Assembly (NCBI GenBank): GCA_002917075.1
Contig: NTMA01000019.1
Coordinates: 434,001-498,000 of the forward strand
Direction: 5' to 3'
From: Hawksworthiomyces lignivorus
Taxonomy: Eukaryota; Ascomycota; Sordariomycetes; Ophiostomatales; Ophiostomataceae
Length of the DNA: 64,000 nucleotides
The notes under the pieces are model-generated. The model ran no database searches. It saw only the letters and a program-made list of their open reading frames with translations, and was not told the DNA's origin. Shown in pieces: positions 22,143 to 34,151 of the stretch; the first letter of the stretch is position 1, and the number at the start of each line of letters is the position of its first letter. Both the position numbers and the translations under genes were made by a program.

Positions 22143-23667
22143 ATGCGTTTCGCACAGCTTGCGGCCGGTGCCGCCGCCCTGCTCAGCAGCGCAGGCATCG
22201 TCAGCGCCGAGGTGCAGCAGCTGCCGTTGCCCGCGTCCTGCAGCGGCGTGCCTGCTCCTCACTTCCCTGCCATGTCGGTAGCCGAGGGCTGGAAGGTCAT
22301 CAAGATCGCCGGCGGCCTGCGCGGCGTCCGCACCATTATATGGGATCCCAACGGCCACATGCTGGTATCGCAGGCCGGCCGCGGCATCTCTGTGCACACG
22401 TTCGGCACCGACGGCTGCATCAACAGCACCACGCTGCTGATCAGCAACGTGGCGCTGAACCACGGCCTCGCCCTCACCCCCGACGGCAAGACGCTGTACG
22501 CCAGCTCCGAGCGCGCCGCCTTCTCCTGGACGTACGATCCCGACACGATGAAGGTCAGCAACCAGAAGACGGTCGTATCCGGCATCGACTCGGGCGTCCA
22601 CTCGACGCGCCACCTGCTGGTCGTGGCGTCCAACCCCAACATGGTGCTGCTGCAGTGCGGCAGCAACGCCAACTTTGACTACGCCGCCGCCGACAAGAGC
22701 ACCGGCCGCGCCATCATCAAGATCTTCGACATGAGCAAGGCCCCTACCACGGGCTACAACTACAAGACCGACGGCGAGGTGTTCGCCTACGGCATCCGCA
22801 ACGAGATCGGCTTCACCGCGGACCCCAACGGCCACATCTGGGGTGTGGAGAACAGCGGCGACGTACGTACCTCCCAGCAGTTGAAGCGACAAACAGCTTC
22901 CTGCCCTCTTCTTGAACACGAGTGGCCGTTTCTTCTTTTGATTTGGTTCCAGCTGCTGACTTTGTGCAGGACTTCACGCGCACCGTGAGTGGTCGCCGAA
23001 CCGACATCCACAAGGATAACCCAGCTGAGAAGCTGAACTACTGTAAGTTGATCTGCCCACTCGCGATCTACGCGACTTTGAGATGATTCTCGATGGACTC
23101 CTTCTCACGCCTGCTCCTCGCCTCTTCGCAGTCGGCGACCCCACCAAGGTCCGCAACACCTGGTACGGCTACCCGCAGTGCTTCACCGTCTGGGACCCCT
23201 CCGCCTTCTCCGGCACGTCCCTCAAGACCGGCAGCCACTTTGTGCTCGCGCCCAACGCCAGCTACAGCGACGACACCTGCAACGGCAAGGCCCAGCCGCC
23301 ACGCCTGAGCTTCCAGGCCCACAGCGCCCCCATCGCCAACACCTTTGATACCGACGCCAAGAACATGTACGTCACCTTCCACGGCTCCTGGGATCGCCAG
23401 CCAGCCACGGGCTTCAAGGTCGTCGAGATCCCCTTCACCAAGCTGCAGAACGGCAACTACGACCCCGTCGCCCCGGCCGACAGCATGAAGGGCTACAGCG
23501 ACATCTGGTCTGCCACCAGCCCGGGCTCCTGCACGGCCAACGGCCTGACCCAGAGCAACTGCATCCGGCTGACGGCCTCGGCATGGGACCCGGCCGGCCG
23601 CGGCGTGTTCATCGGCAGCGACAACTCGGCCGAGGGCGAAATCTTCATTCTGTCCAGGGCGAAATAG
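22143..23667 (+). CDS. secreted PQQ-dependent sugar dehydrogenase (sorbosone/pyranose dehydrogenase-like, AA12 type)
   Basis: Three exons: 22143-22862, 22970-23042 and 23132-23667; introns of 107 nt (GTACGT...CAG) and 89 nt (GTAAGT...CAG); 442 aa. The join reads NSGD-DFTRTVSGRRTDIHKDNPAEKLNYFGDP. Residues 1-22 are a signal peptide ending in VSA. The rest is a six-bladed quinoprotein propeller of the glucose/sorbosone dehydrogenase fold. Candidate active-site residues are H157 (STRHLL) and R219 (GIRNEIGF), by analogy with soluble PQQ glucose dehydrogenase; I have not aligned them. Fungal relatives (CAZy AA12) oxidise sugars such as fucose or glucosone and can pass electrons to lytic polysaccharide monooxygenases. 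The length fits single-domain AA12 forms; no cytochrome or CBM module is present. Confidence 0.9.
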
Positions 23668-26600
23668 AGGGGAAGAGAAAGAAAGAGGAGAGAATGCTCC
23701 GCCAAATTAGATTGATGTAGAAATGAGTTGCGGACGGGGAAAAGACTGTTAATCTGACGGCCGACGACTTGGTCGCAAATCTTTCTTGGGGACAGAGGAT
23801 GCAGGACTAGGCAGCGATGCTGTTTGCTCCGACTCTGGTTTTTGTACAAATCGATCTTTTCTCTTTTTACCCTTTTCTAGTTATTATTTTTATATACACT
23901 ATATGACAGTCTGTCTCTGCCAGTTTTGTGCTTGCCAATTCTTAATCCTAATTGTGTAGGATGTAAACTTAGATCAACCGACCGCTGAACAAAAAGTATC
24001 GCTCGGCCCTTGACATCGTCAGAGGCCTTCCCCAAGAGACTTGCTTTCGTCCAGCTCTAATTTATCGCAAAGCCGAATTCGAGGTCATATAGCAGAAGAC
24101 TCTCTTCAAAGGACAGAATCAAGTGGGCGAGTCATCTTTGGTAAGGCATGTACTCTATTTCTTCTACTTCTACGTGATGCTCTCATATTACCACAAACGG
24201 TGATGTCACCGGTTTCACAGCGATATGCTGTTCCAGAATGCGAGCCAGATTTTCCAAGCACCTCACCAGTGTCTGGTCTCAAAAAAGAGAGGTTTCTATT
24301 ATTCCAAGTTTGGTTTGAGGCAATAGTGCTAGAGCGTTTCTAAATTTCGGTATCCGAGTACTTAGGGAAGAGAAGAGAAGTAGATGCATGTGACTACTAC
24401 CATGCAGAGCATGCCTCTGAAGGCTAAGGCCGAGGAAAGAAGTCAAAATGAAGGGAAGAATTATTCAAGCGCAGATCTTTCAAAATAGAGGACCGTCCAA
24501 AACGAAATACCGACAATATCCATCACCGCCAAGGTCGACCAGCCCACTTTCAACTTAGCGAACAACGGCGCCACACTTCCACGTCTTCAGCCAAGGCTTT
24601 GAAGGGTGCACGTGTAAAAACGGTGCCGGAGGCCTTTTTCTCACGACCCATCGGAAGCACAGACTGGCTTTCTACTGAAGACATTTTGGGCAGACTAGAA
24701 AAATACAGCTAAGCTAGGAGTGGCAGTGGTATTTGCGACGATGGCGGCGGCTGAAAAGAAGCGATATCACGTCTAAGCTTCCCAGCACGAGGCAGGAGGT
24801 GAACTTCTATGAATCTTAACTTAAAAAGATGGGACGAGGCTCTGGCAGAGGAAAATAGAAATGGAACGCCACATGATCGATTCGAGGTCAAGAAACGGCA
24901 AAGTATTGATGCAGCCCAAGCCCAACGCTATTGGAGGAAGAAAAGATGTGTGCCTTAGAAGGGTAACCAGCCCGGCATCGCACAACTATATCTTCGACGG
25001 GGGCCAATCCAATAGCCATGCTCTAGACTTTATCGACCACGGCAGTGCTTATCGTCTGCTAGCAGATTATCATATGGCTTGCATCCCACGTAGCATTGTG
25101 GAGAAATAGATGCTGGTGATCATGGCAAGTTGACTCGTCGGAAATTTATAGAAAGGCAGTGTTGGGTCCAAAAGAAGATGAGAGCAGAGATTCTGGCACC
25201 AAATAACATCGAAACCAATCGGGTCACTGTGACAAGACAGAGCCAAACCCCAAAAGAATATCCGATGCCCTGGCCAAGACGAGAGCTCGCCATGTTTTCT
25301 TCTTCATTTGACTTCAGCCTTCGGACAAACCACCACCAACCAGAGAAGGCTTAGCTCTCTCCTCGACTCCACCCCCTTTTTCAGCCTTTCGAGACACCAC
25401 CATTTCAACTGTGATATACGAACAAAACGCGAAATTAGCTTTTTGAGGGCGTTTTACCTTGGCGCTAGCCACAACGTAGTTGGACCAATGTGAGGCTGCC
25501 GTTTTTCTGCAGCTGCGAGGGGTGCCATGGTCAGAACCAAAATGTTTAAATTGTGGAGTCTGGCGAGAAGAAGGTGTTGAAAGCAAGGCCAGAAATAGCG
25601 AAACGATGAACAAAACGCACCGCAGGAGGTGCTGTAAATGAAAGAGAAGATAAAAAAAGCAATATCTGTTTATACGCTGTATACGAAAAGGAAGCATAAG
25701 ATGAAGATTTGCAACGAGCTTATATAAGATGTAGGGGTTTGCATGAAGTCTTTTTTGTTTTTGAAAATACTTCAGTTTGCTTCTCCTGTTTAGCATTTTT
25801 CTTGAATCTCGCTTTGTTTGCCTCATTCTGTTGAATAAATGCCGCGAGATAATCTAGAGCTGCATTCACCGTCTTGTTCCTCTCACGCAGCTCCTCTTCT
25901 CTGGCTTTGTGCCGTAGCTCCTAGCATTAGTTGCCCTATTCGCTGCGCCCTTCCGCGTTGCATTTATCTGGGTTCGTTTGCTGCTGCGGCCCAACGTCAC
26001 AGTGCGGCTGTTCTGATGTTTCTCCTTGGAAACTCGCTAAGGGGTCCATCTGACATGTCCATCTTGTTTTCTTCCCTCAGGTGTATGTAATTTACCGCGT
26101 GCTTCCTCTGGTTCTGCATAGTCCCTGCAGGCAAGGCTTACAGGCGGATGGTGGCTGGCCACATTTGCGTTGCCAAGACAAATGCCAACAGGGGCAGCAG
26201 GGAAGATGGTGGGAGAGAAACAAGACTTTTTTTTGGCGCTGGATTAGGTAAAAATAGAGTTCAACGATATTTGAGGCGTTTGAATTTGCGCCAAGGGATG
26301 CGAAAAGAAACGCGGTGAACAACCGGAGTGGAAAGCAAAAAGCAAAAACCCCAAAGGGGCTTGCCGCCCGACTTGTATCATCCTACTCGGCCAGAGACAT
26401 AGGCCTCCAGTCCATCCCTCTCCCGCCAAGTCTCTAGAGATCAATATATGAGCAGTGGTCCTGCTTCGTCTCTGTCTTGGCTTTCCTTCATTCTGAATAC
26501 ACAACTTTGTCCAAGCTTCCTTCTCTGTAGACTCCAGTGGCCTTCGCCGTCTCAGTTCTTGTATTTATTTTCTGCTTCTGTTGCCTTGTCTATATACAGC

Positions 26601-26680
26601 TTTCTCGAACTCTTTTCCTAAATTCGATTCAAACCATTCCTTTTACGATACCTTCTTTTTAATCTCTCCAACCGCCAAAA
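23668..26680. other. intergenic, 3.0 kb
   Basis: Low-complexity, AT-rich spacer between two plus-strand genes. The largest open frame (25314-25826, minus, 170 codons) has no recognisable domain or codon bias like that of the neighbours. The leader before 26681 is pyrimidine-rich. No transposon protein fragment is evident. Confidence 0.5.
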
Positions 26681-27416
26681 ATGGCTGTCAACGGTCTTCT
26701 CTCCAAGGGCGTGCCGGCCAACCTGCCGCCATTCATTCTTATTATCCGCATCATCATCATTGTCCTCTCGCTTATCATTCTCGCCCTCTCGGCCTTTGCC
26801 ATTTCTGTCTTCGGCTCCTATGCTAGCTATGTCGGCGGTTACACGGGTGTGTCTGGTCTGAATATCTTCGTGGTCGTCAAGACCTGGATCATCTTTGGCG
26901 TCCTCGCGTTCTTCGAGTACCGCATGCCCCACCTCTACTTCCGCCTTGCAGCCGCCGTGGCCTATGCGGTGTCTATTATCTTCTGGCTCTCCGCTTGGGC
27001 ATGGTCGGCCTCCATCGCCTCATTCTGGCTTGGCACCGTCTGCGTCTTGGGCGTCTGCGAGGGCCCGGACAGCTATGCCAAGAAGGAGGGTGGTGCCCTG
27101 GCAGCGTGTGCTGGCCTCGGTGCCGTTGTGTGGTATGTTTTCATTCTTTTTGGAACTATCTCCAATTCTTTCCCATTGTGTAGTGATTATCCTGCTTACA
27201 ACATTCAGGGTCCTGTCCATCGTTCACCTGTTCCTCTTCGTCCGTGCATGCCTTGCCGACCCCCCAATGGCCAACCAGGCCGAGCTCGGTCAGGTACCTG
27301 TCTATGGCAAGGAGGCGAATGCCAATGTTTACCCTTCAGCGGCAGCGCCTGTGCCGGTTCAGTACCAGCAGCAGCCCGTGCAGCCCCAAGCCTATCCTCA
27401 GCAAAGCACCTACTAG
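26681..27416 (+). CDS. MARVEL-domain-like four-pass membrane protein
   Basis: Two exons: 26681-27132 and 27209-27416, with a 76-nt intron (GTATGT...CAG); 219 aa. The start is in a good context (CAAAAATGG). Four hydrophobic segments at about 16-47, 58-80, 84-108 and 136-163 match the MARVEL topology with both ends cytosolic. The intron falls inside the fourth helix, and splicing rebuilds GAVVWVLSIVHLFLFVRACL. The conserved FWLSAWAWSAS stretch in helix 3 is common in fungal members. The tail is Pro/Gln/Tyr-rich (QYQQQPVQPQAYPQQ). Such proteins organise plasma-membrane domains or vesicle traffic; no specific partner can be named. Confidence 0.85.
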
Positions 27417-29085
27417 ACGCTAGCGGGTGCAGCTTTGTCTCGGAGCACATGCTAATTAATTTATTTTATGATGGCTTATATCTCTTTTTGGTTATGTTTG
27501 GCTTGGGCAAGGCAGGGTTCTCCTTTGTACATCGGACATCTATCACTCACGTTCTCTTGGGTTCGACTCCTTTTTTTTTCAATTATTATATTTCCGGGGA
27601 GGATAAAGGGGAAAGCAGAAAAATATTATACCATATTAGAATCGCTTGACTGCCATAATTGACATTTTCAAATCAAAGACTTGTTGCATATTGTCCTTCC
27701 ATGGGAGCAAAAAAGGGGCGAGCGAAAATGGTCGCCAACGCTTGGAGAGCTGACTCTTCAACTTCAACAACTATTCTTACCACTATTAACAGTTCTTACT
27801 CCATACATCCATTAATAAACTCTGATGTTCAAGTTTACACAGTTCAGCATTACGGATGGCATTAGACTTGCCACCTGCGAGAAACCTCTAATTACTTTAT
27901 GGAGACATTGCCGTTGTGGTGTACCCTCCAACCCGACCCTCCCAGGTGCTTTCATTGACGGCATTGGGTTTCTGTTTCTATTCGTTTGATTTTTGCGGTC
28001 CGTCATCGGCGTTTCTTCCAGATTTAACTTACAGCTTGGCTCACCAGCTATAGGCGCCTCATCGACCACCTTTGTCATTGCAGGCCAGCGAAGACAATAA
28101 CCTTGGCCTTTGAATTTCTCCAGCATCGCAGCACGTCTGATAGAAAGTAGGTCACCATTAAAGTTGAATCCAGTTTACCTTGATTCCTTGTTGCGTTGTC
28201 TGAATGACGTTGTCTGCCCCAAAGCCCCTATTGCCGTAGAGGCTACTTTCACAGGCTTCTCAGACCCACACTGTTATATCATTATCTTCTTCTCCTTTAG
28301 ACCAGCTCCGATTTAGGTTTGTCATTGTTATTTATTCACGAATGTTTTTGCTTGTCCCTTTGCTATTGCCCCTGCTCTTATTCCTTCGAAGCTGTGCTTT
28401 TCTATAGTCCTTTCTGAAGGATTTTTCAATGCAATAGCTCTCCTAGGATATACTTTAAGACCTTGTAGCGAACAATAGAGGCTTTGGGAAGATGATACAA
28501 AATCAGCTTTGTCCTTCTTTGTGTAACAGGTTGGAAAGCCGTGAAATTGGAAAGACGGGAGTCATATGTATGGAGCCAAAGGTAAAAACACAAGGTCGAC
28601 TTGAAGCATATACTATCAAGTGAATCAGTGTGGAAGTTGTACTGGTACAATATCGATAAGGCATTTATGTTACATGAAGATAGGCCAGAGGATGAAGACA
28701 ATGCGGAGAATTCAAAATACGAAGGAAGGCCGTAATAAATTCATCTGAAGTTGCTACTTGATGACGAGGCGTCCTTGTTCTTCCTCCTTACTCATATAAT
28801 CATCCTGCCACACTTCCTCTTTGGCACGTCTCCCTCCTTCACGCATATTATGATTATGAAACTTTAACAGCTTTCATCATCAAGAACTCCTCCTACTGCA
28901 CTTCTACTGAAAACAGGGGTTTGCTCTTTCTCAACATCAATATTTCTAATGACGGCTCACCCACGAGGAATAAGTAAACCAAGTAGTAGGTCTATATTTT
29001 TCTATTTCGCAGTCTGCAATACTACAGAATCATTAGTCTAAACTACCGGGGCCATGAATTATAACGCCTTCAAGTGAGCTTTTTT
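27417..29085. other. intergenic, 1.7 kb
   Basis: AT-rich spacer between the MARVEL-like and bZIP genes. Only short ORFs without domains. An out-of-frame short ORF (ATG at 29054, seven codons) ends just before the bZIP start. Confidence 0.5.
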
Positions 29086-30408
29086 ATGATACTTTGGAAG
29101 AACATCGTTAAATCAGCTGACACGCTGGGGAACATCAAGCAGTCGTCATCGCCGCCGAAAAGGCACAAGCATACGCAAGAGAGGCTGCCATTCCCACTAC
29201 CGATGGGGATGCCTATCGCATTGTCCGCGCAGTTGTCTTCGTCTATGTTAAATTCTTCCGAAGCCTCTCTGCTTCCGGGTTCGCGACAGCCCCAACTAGC
29301 CGCCCCCGAGAGTGGGCACTTCTGCAGCGTTCTCGATACGGACATGACTTACAACCCCTTGACCCTTGAATGCTTTGGCCAAGATCTACAAGATTGTGTC
29401 ATAGCACATTCCGACACATTGCCAGATGCTCCTATGAGCGCAAGCATATCATACGCACCACCACCACCAGTAACGCCGTTTCGCGCAAATTGTGAACCAT
29501 TTATCCGTGCGATACCTTCTACAGATCATTCTATTGTGTATTCCGAGCCACCGCCGGAGCATAGCCGGAGCTATACCGACGATATCCAGACGTTCTCATC
29601 ATCCTATCCTCCACCGCCAACGACGCCAACGCGCCCTATTATGCGTCACAGTGCTAGTGCCAAAGGTACGTCGGGTCGCCGGCACGCCCGTAAAGCCAGT
29701 TGGCGAACCGTGAGTAGCCTGGTCTCATCGAGAGAGAACCAAGGAGAGGAAGTGGTGGAGGAGGAGGACGAGGAGGCGGCGGTCAAGATGGATGGAGAAC
29801 TTGTCGGGTCAAGACGCAAGACGAGCGCCGGAACGCGGGCCTCTGCGCGGACATCGCCGCAGTCGCCTAAGTTCGCCGTGCCATCGACCGACCAGGCTGA
29901 TTGGCGCGCACGCCTTCGCTACTGTGAAGAAGCACCCAACAAAGCGGCACTAAACGCCGGCCTGGTGCGGCTGCTCGAGTTCCCCGAGGGGCTGGATGAT
30001 GCCGAGCTGCAGGCGAGGCGCGACGCCAACCTGCGGTTCGACCGCGTGCGCGAGCAGCGGCTCAAGGACCGCAACAACGAGGCGGCGAAGCGAAGCCGGC
30101 AGCGGAAAGTAGCACGAATCGAAGCGGCTGAGCAGCAGATCGCTCTTCTGCGGCAGGAACGGGAGGCATTAGTCGAGGAGCTGACGCGGCTGCGGCGGCA
30201 GCTGACGGCCACCAGAAACACCAACCACAAGGGGGAAGACGCTTCATGCAGCCTGGACACTGTGCTCCATCGCGATGACGACCTGGCTGAAGGCCAAAAG
30301 TTGCTTTATTCTGGGCAAAGGGGACGTATGAATGTTGATGGGGTACAAGGCATCGGAGAAGAAGAGCAGGCAGATGAGGTGGCACTGATGCTGCTCTGCG
30401 GGAACTAG
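29086..30408 (+). CDS. bZIP transcription factor
   Basis: 440 aa from the first ATG of the open frame (29086). Residues about 325-345 are a bZIP basic region with the N-x7-R signature (N330 to R338, within RNNEAAKRSRQRK), followed by a leucine zipper of about four heptads to about residue 375 (AAEQQIALLRQERE, ALVEELTRLRRQL). The N-terminal 300 residues are Ser/Pro-rich with an acidic patch (GEEVVEEEDEEAA), as in activation regions. The position of the basic region in the C-terminal third resembles Gcn4/Cpc1-type layouts, but I cannot assign a target pathway. The start is uncertain: an ATG at 29054 followed by a GTGAGC donor at 29074 could be a first exon, though its best in-frame acceptor is weak. 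The gene is convergent with guanine deaminase. Confidence 0.85.
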   Translation: MILWKNIVKSADTLGNIKQSSSPPKRHKHTQERLPFPLPMGMPIALSAQLSSSMLNSSEASLLPGSRQPQLAAPESGHFCSVLDTDMTYNPLTLECFGQDLQDCVIAHSDTLPDAPMSASISYAPPPPVTPFRANCEPFIRAIPSTDHSIVYSEPPPEHSRSYTDDIQTFSSSYPPPPTTPTRPIMRHSASAKGTSGRRHARKASWRTVSSLVSSRENQGEEVVEEEDEEAAVKMDGELVGSRRKTSAGTRASARTSPQSPKFAVPSTDQADWRARLRYCEEAPNKAALNAGLVRLLEFPEGLDDAELQARRDANLRFDRVREQRLKDRNNEAAKRSRQRKVARIEAAEQQIALLRQEREALVEELTRLRRQLTATRNTNHKGEDASCSLDTVLHRDDDLAEGQKLLYSGQRGRMNVDGVQGIGEEEQADEVALMLLCGN

Positions 30409-31137
30409 GCCCCTTGCTGGCATGTTCCTCTTTTGTTTTATTTTTTTTCTTTTCTTTCTTTCTTTCCTTTTTTTTTTTCAATTTTTCAATTTCTTTTCTC
30501 CCTGTGTTTCTGTCTTGTCAGGTTTCATTGTGGTGGCGGTGTCTAGAGAGTAGGGGGTTGGCATGTTTTCGGTTTCCATTCCCAGCATCTTTTTTCTTTA
30601 TTCTCTTGTTTCTCATTCTTTTGCGTTTGTTTTTATTCTATCTTGGCTGTGGACTCTAATGTCTTTGGGGCGTTTGAGGGAACTGCAAATGCGTATGGTC
30701 ATATTTCATGTAAAGAATTCTTCTATTCACTCAGCTATGAAAACACCTCTCTATATGGGGAATACTACAACTCTCGTTCTCCTTGTGTGATGTCAAAGCT
30801 CCTTGTAGCACCTGCAGAGTGCCTCCTTGTGTCAAGCTGTCATGTTGGTGGTTACGTCTGTGAGACTGTCCACAACCTGCACGTTCTCTCCACACACTCC
30901 CCGTTCCAAACTATCTGCGCAATGTGCATAACCCATGTCTCACCCGATATACGCCGTTGCAACTTCAGCGGGAAACACAGAACAATGGAGAGTCTAAGAA
31001 TCAGAAGACAGCATGATGGGGAATGTAAAATCAAGCATGAAGTAAGCTGAAAACGAAAACGGGGAAACGAAATTCAAAGGAAAAAAAAAATTTTTGAATC
31101 AAGAAAACAAAAAAATGTGAGGCGGTGCCGGCCGCCC
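30409..31137. other. convergent 3' flanks, bZIP / guanine deaminase
   Basis: About 730 bp of T-rich then A-rich DNA between two converging stop codons. No gene or regulatory feature seen beyond probable polyadenylation regions. Confidence 0.5.
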
Positions 31138-32716
31138 CTATTTCGGCACGCCGCCCGGGGCGGCGCGGTCGTGGACGAGCCGGCCGTTGACCCAGACCTT
31201 TTTGGTGTTGCGGTCGTCGCCGTTGAAGAGCCACTTGGCGACGCGGTCCTCGAGCGACTCCCAGCCGAAGACGTCGACGTTGGAGTCCTCGTCCTCGGCC
31301 TCCTCCGGGGTCCGGGCATGAGCGGCAGTGCTGCCGCTGTCCTCGTCGACGAGGCTGAGGCCGATGAGCTGGGCGTCCCATGCGAAGCCCGGGGCGAAGC
31401 GGCCGACGCGATCGGCGAGGCCGACGACGGCGGCGCCGCCGGCGGTGGCGAGGAAGAGGACCTCTTCGACGGAGAGCTTTGCGGCGTCGTCGCCGCCCAT
31501 GGCGACGTGGCGGCTGACGAGGCTGGCGAGGCGGGCGGCCTCGAGCACGCTGGGCGAGTAGCCGCCGCTCATGTCGGTGCCGAGGCCGACCTCGATGCCG
31601 CGCTCGAGCAGCCAGCGGATGCGGGCGGCGCCCGACGTGATGGCCGAGTTGCTGCAGGGGCAGTGGCTGACCTTGCTGCGCCGCGCGTGGATCAGCCGCG
31701 CCTCGCCCTCGCTCAGGTGCACCGCGTGCGCCAGGATCGTCTGGTCCGTCAGCAGGCCAAAGTGGTCGTAGACGCCCGCGTACGTGGGGCCCTTGTCGCC
31801 CTCGTCCTCGCCCTCGTCCTCGTCCTCGTCCTCCTCGTCCGCCGGCACCGTGTCCTTGAACAGGCGCCGCACCAGCGCGACCTCGTCGCGGTTCTCGCTG
31901 ATGTGCGTCTGCACCGGCAGCGACGTCTCGCGCTGCAGCGCGCCCAGCCGGCCCAGCAGGTCCGGGCTGCAGCTGGGCGCGAAGCGCGGCGTCAGCACCG
32001 GCCGTAGCAGCGTGTGGTGCGGGTCGACCGACGCAATGTGCGCGATGCACGCGCGCGTGGCCGCCTCCGCCTCGGCCGGCGACTCGTCGCGGTAGTAGTC
32101 CGGGCAGAACGCCGGCGCGTCCATGCACACGCGGCCCACCAGGGCGCGCTGCCCCGCCGCCCAGCACAGGTCGGCCAGCACGTTGGTGGCGGCCACGTCG
32201 ACGGTGGCGTAGTAGGCGGCCGTCGTCGTGCCGTGGCTCAGCGTCTTGCGCACGCAGCGGGTGTAGACGCGGCGCGCCTTGGCTAGGTCGCTGCCCAGCG
32301 ACGCCTCGAGGGGGAAGGTGTAGGTGTTGAGCCAGTCGAGCAGCGTCGACTTGCCAAAGATGCCCACGTTGGGGTATTGTGACGCGTGGAGGTGGGTGTC
32401 TGGCATGTGCGAGTTAGTCAAAGAGGCCGTAGACAAGCGGGGCTGCGCAAGGGATGTCTTCTTTCTTACCAATAAATCCCGGGAAGAAAAACTGGCCCGG
32501 CCGGCAGGCCGTGACCTTCACGTCAGCCGCGGCCCAGCCCAGCTTCGGTAGCAGCTTTTCCCGGACCCATGCCGGTCCATCTTTCGTGTCCTCCTCGGCC
32601 TTTTCTAGCGCCACGATCGTCCCTGCTGCATCGACGGCTACGGCTGTGTTCTCGAGATACTCGATCTCGTCGAGCGCCGGGGTGTGAATGAATGTGCCAA
32701 AGAAGACCTGCGCCAT
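31138..32716 (-). CDS. guanine deaminase
   Basis: Two exons: 32470-32716 and 31138-32399, with a 70-nt intron (GTAAG...CAG) that splits the codon of Asp83; 502 aa. Splicing restores FPGFIDTHLHASQY, the metal-binding HxH site (H85, H87). Other amidohydrolase residues are in place: H248 in QTHISEN with E251, H307 in ILAHAVHL, D358 in GLGTDMSGG, and the VSHCPCSN motif typical of guanine deaminase. The enzyme converts guanine to xanthine and ammonia in purine salvage and nitrogen use, in the cytosol. Unusual: an acidic run of Asp/Glu (about 269-286) is inserted between the H248 and H307 strands. The gene lies tail-to-tail with the bZIP gene. Confidence 0.97.
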
Positions 32717-34151
32717 GGTGCGGGGTGTTGCGTCGAGCGCTGTCTGGATATCTATAGATGCTGAATCAAATGCGAGGAGGAATTCTCTCCACGATGAGCT
32801 ACTACTGATGCTGCGAGTGTCGAAATGATCGTCTGCTTCACCCAGTATTCGTTATCGGCAACAATTCCTGTTAATTTGTGCAGAAAGAAAGCCACAAGGC
32901 CGCGTCTCAGCTGCAGTTCGCTTCGAGCCCAACTCCAATTGCCTCAAAATGTGCTTGGCCTGAGTCTGCTGAACACACACACTCCTGCTAGCCTCGGGGG
33001 GGCTGAGAAGGAAGAGGCAGATAGAAGAGAGATAAGGGAGCGATCCAACTAGGCGAGGATTGGACAGGACTAGAAAGAAGAAGCAAAAAAAAAGGAAGCT
33101 CGTTATCTTGTTCTCTACCTGTTCTTTTTGATCTATAGTTCCTCTGTGTATCGTTCTTTTTCTGCTCTACCGATTTTCCACATTCACAATTTCTTTGTTG
33201 GATTACGGTGTGCACTAATACTTCACGACGATCGTTTCTCTTCTTCGGTGCCTGCTATTATTCATTTTTTTTTTCTTAGGTTCTTATTTGGGTTCTCCAC
33301 AGCTCACAGTGTGGGAGTGTCTCTCCTTTTATTAGTCTCCATGCCTACGGCGGGATGCGAAGAAGCCAGGGAGAAGCTTCGGAGAAGTAGCTGCTATGCA
33401 TCCTTTTTTTCCCTCTCCTTTTCTTTTCTTTTCTTTTTTTTCCCTATCTATATCGATTTCGCTCTTCCCGCGTCCTTCTGCCTCTAGATATACTCCGTAA
33501 AGCTCCGTACTATGCCTTTCTGGAAATACCGCAGACAGATTTGCAATCGCGGGGAGCCGAGAGGCTGCAGCTAAAAGAGCGGCGGAGAGGCTGTTGTGAT
33601 AATTGGAGGGGGGAGGGAACACAAGACCGCAGCTGACCGGCTAGGGCCGGCACCCGCCGATATCCTCAGCTCTCAGCTGCGGCTTTAAGTTTAGCGGCGT
33701 CCCACGCACTCCTTTTTAGCCTTCACCGTCTGCATTTCTGGTTCAGAGTCGTATTGCATTTCGATTTCACGTAGCGTTCAGAGATTACGTAGATGATGGG
33801 GATGACGATGTTTGTTTTAGAATTTGTATTATATTAAAAAGAATATACGCAACATACACAACATACACAACTCGCGTGTCTAAAACTCGTAAGAAAAAGG
33901 GCAGAAAGATTCTATCTCATACAAGCAAAAACAGAAAACCAAAAATAAAATACTGGCAAAAAATTTCCCACAAAAACGACCCGAGAACATGCTTCGCTTC
34001 TTCATCTCCTTAATGTGAAGTTTTTCCCAGAAGTGGATTATTTTTTTTTCTGTTGCAAGACCCCACATTGCCTCTCCACCAATATGTAGTCTTGTAGTCT
34101 TAGGGGGTGTTTTTCATTTCTATTTTTTGTTTAAAGTGGCATGCAATTCGT
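32717..34151. other. guanine deaminase upstream region and FAS beta 3' flank
   Basis: 1.4 kb between two minus-strand genes. Contains an exact TACTCCGTA 9-mer (33491-33499), the reverse complement of the one at 2332, and poly-T/C tracts. The largest open frames are about 119 codons and carry no domain. Confidence 0.5.

Noticed and set aside
27550..27575. tRNA-like B box (GGTTCGACTCC) followed by a T run
   Set aside because: No matching acceptor stem, A box or cloverleaf upstream.
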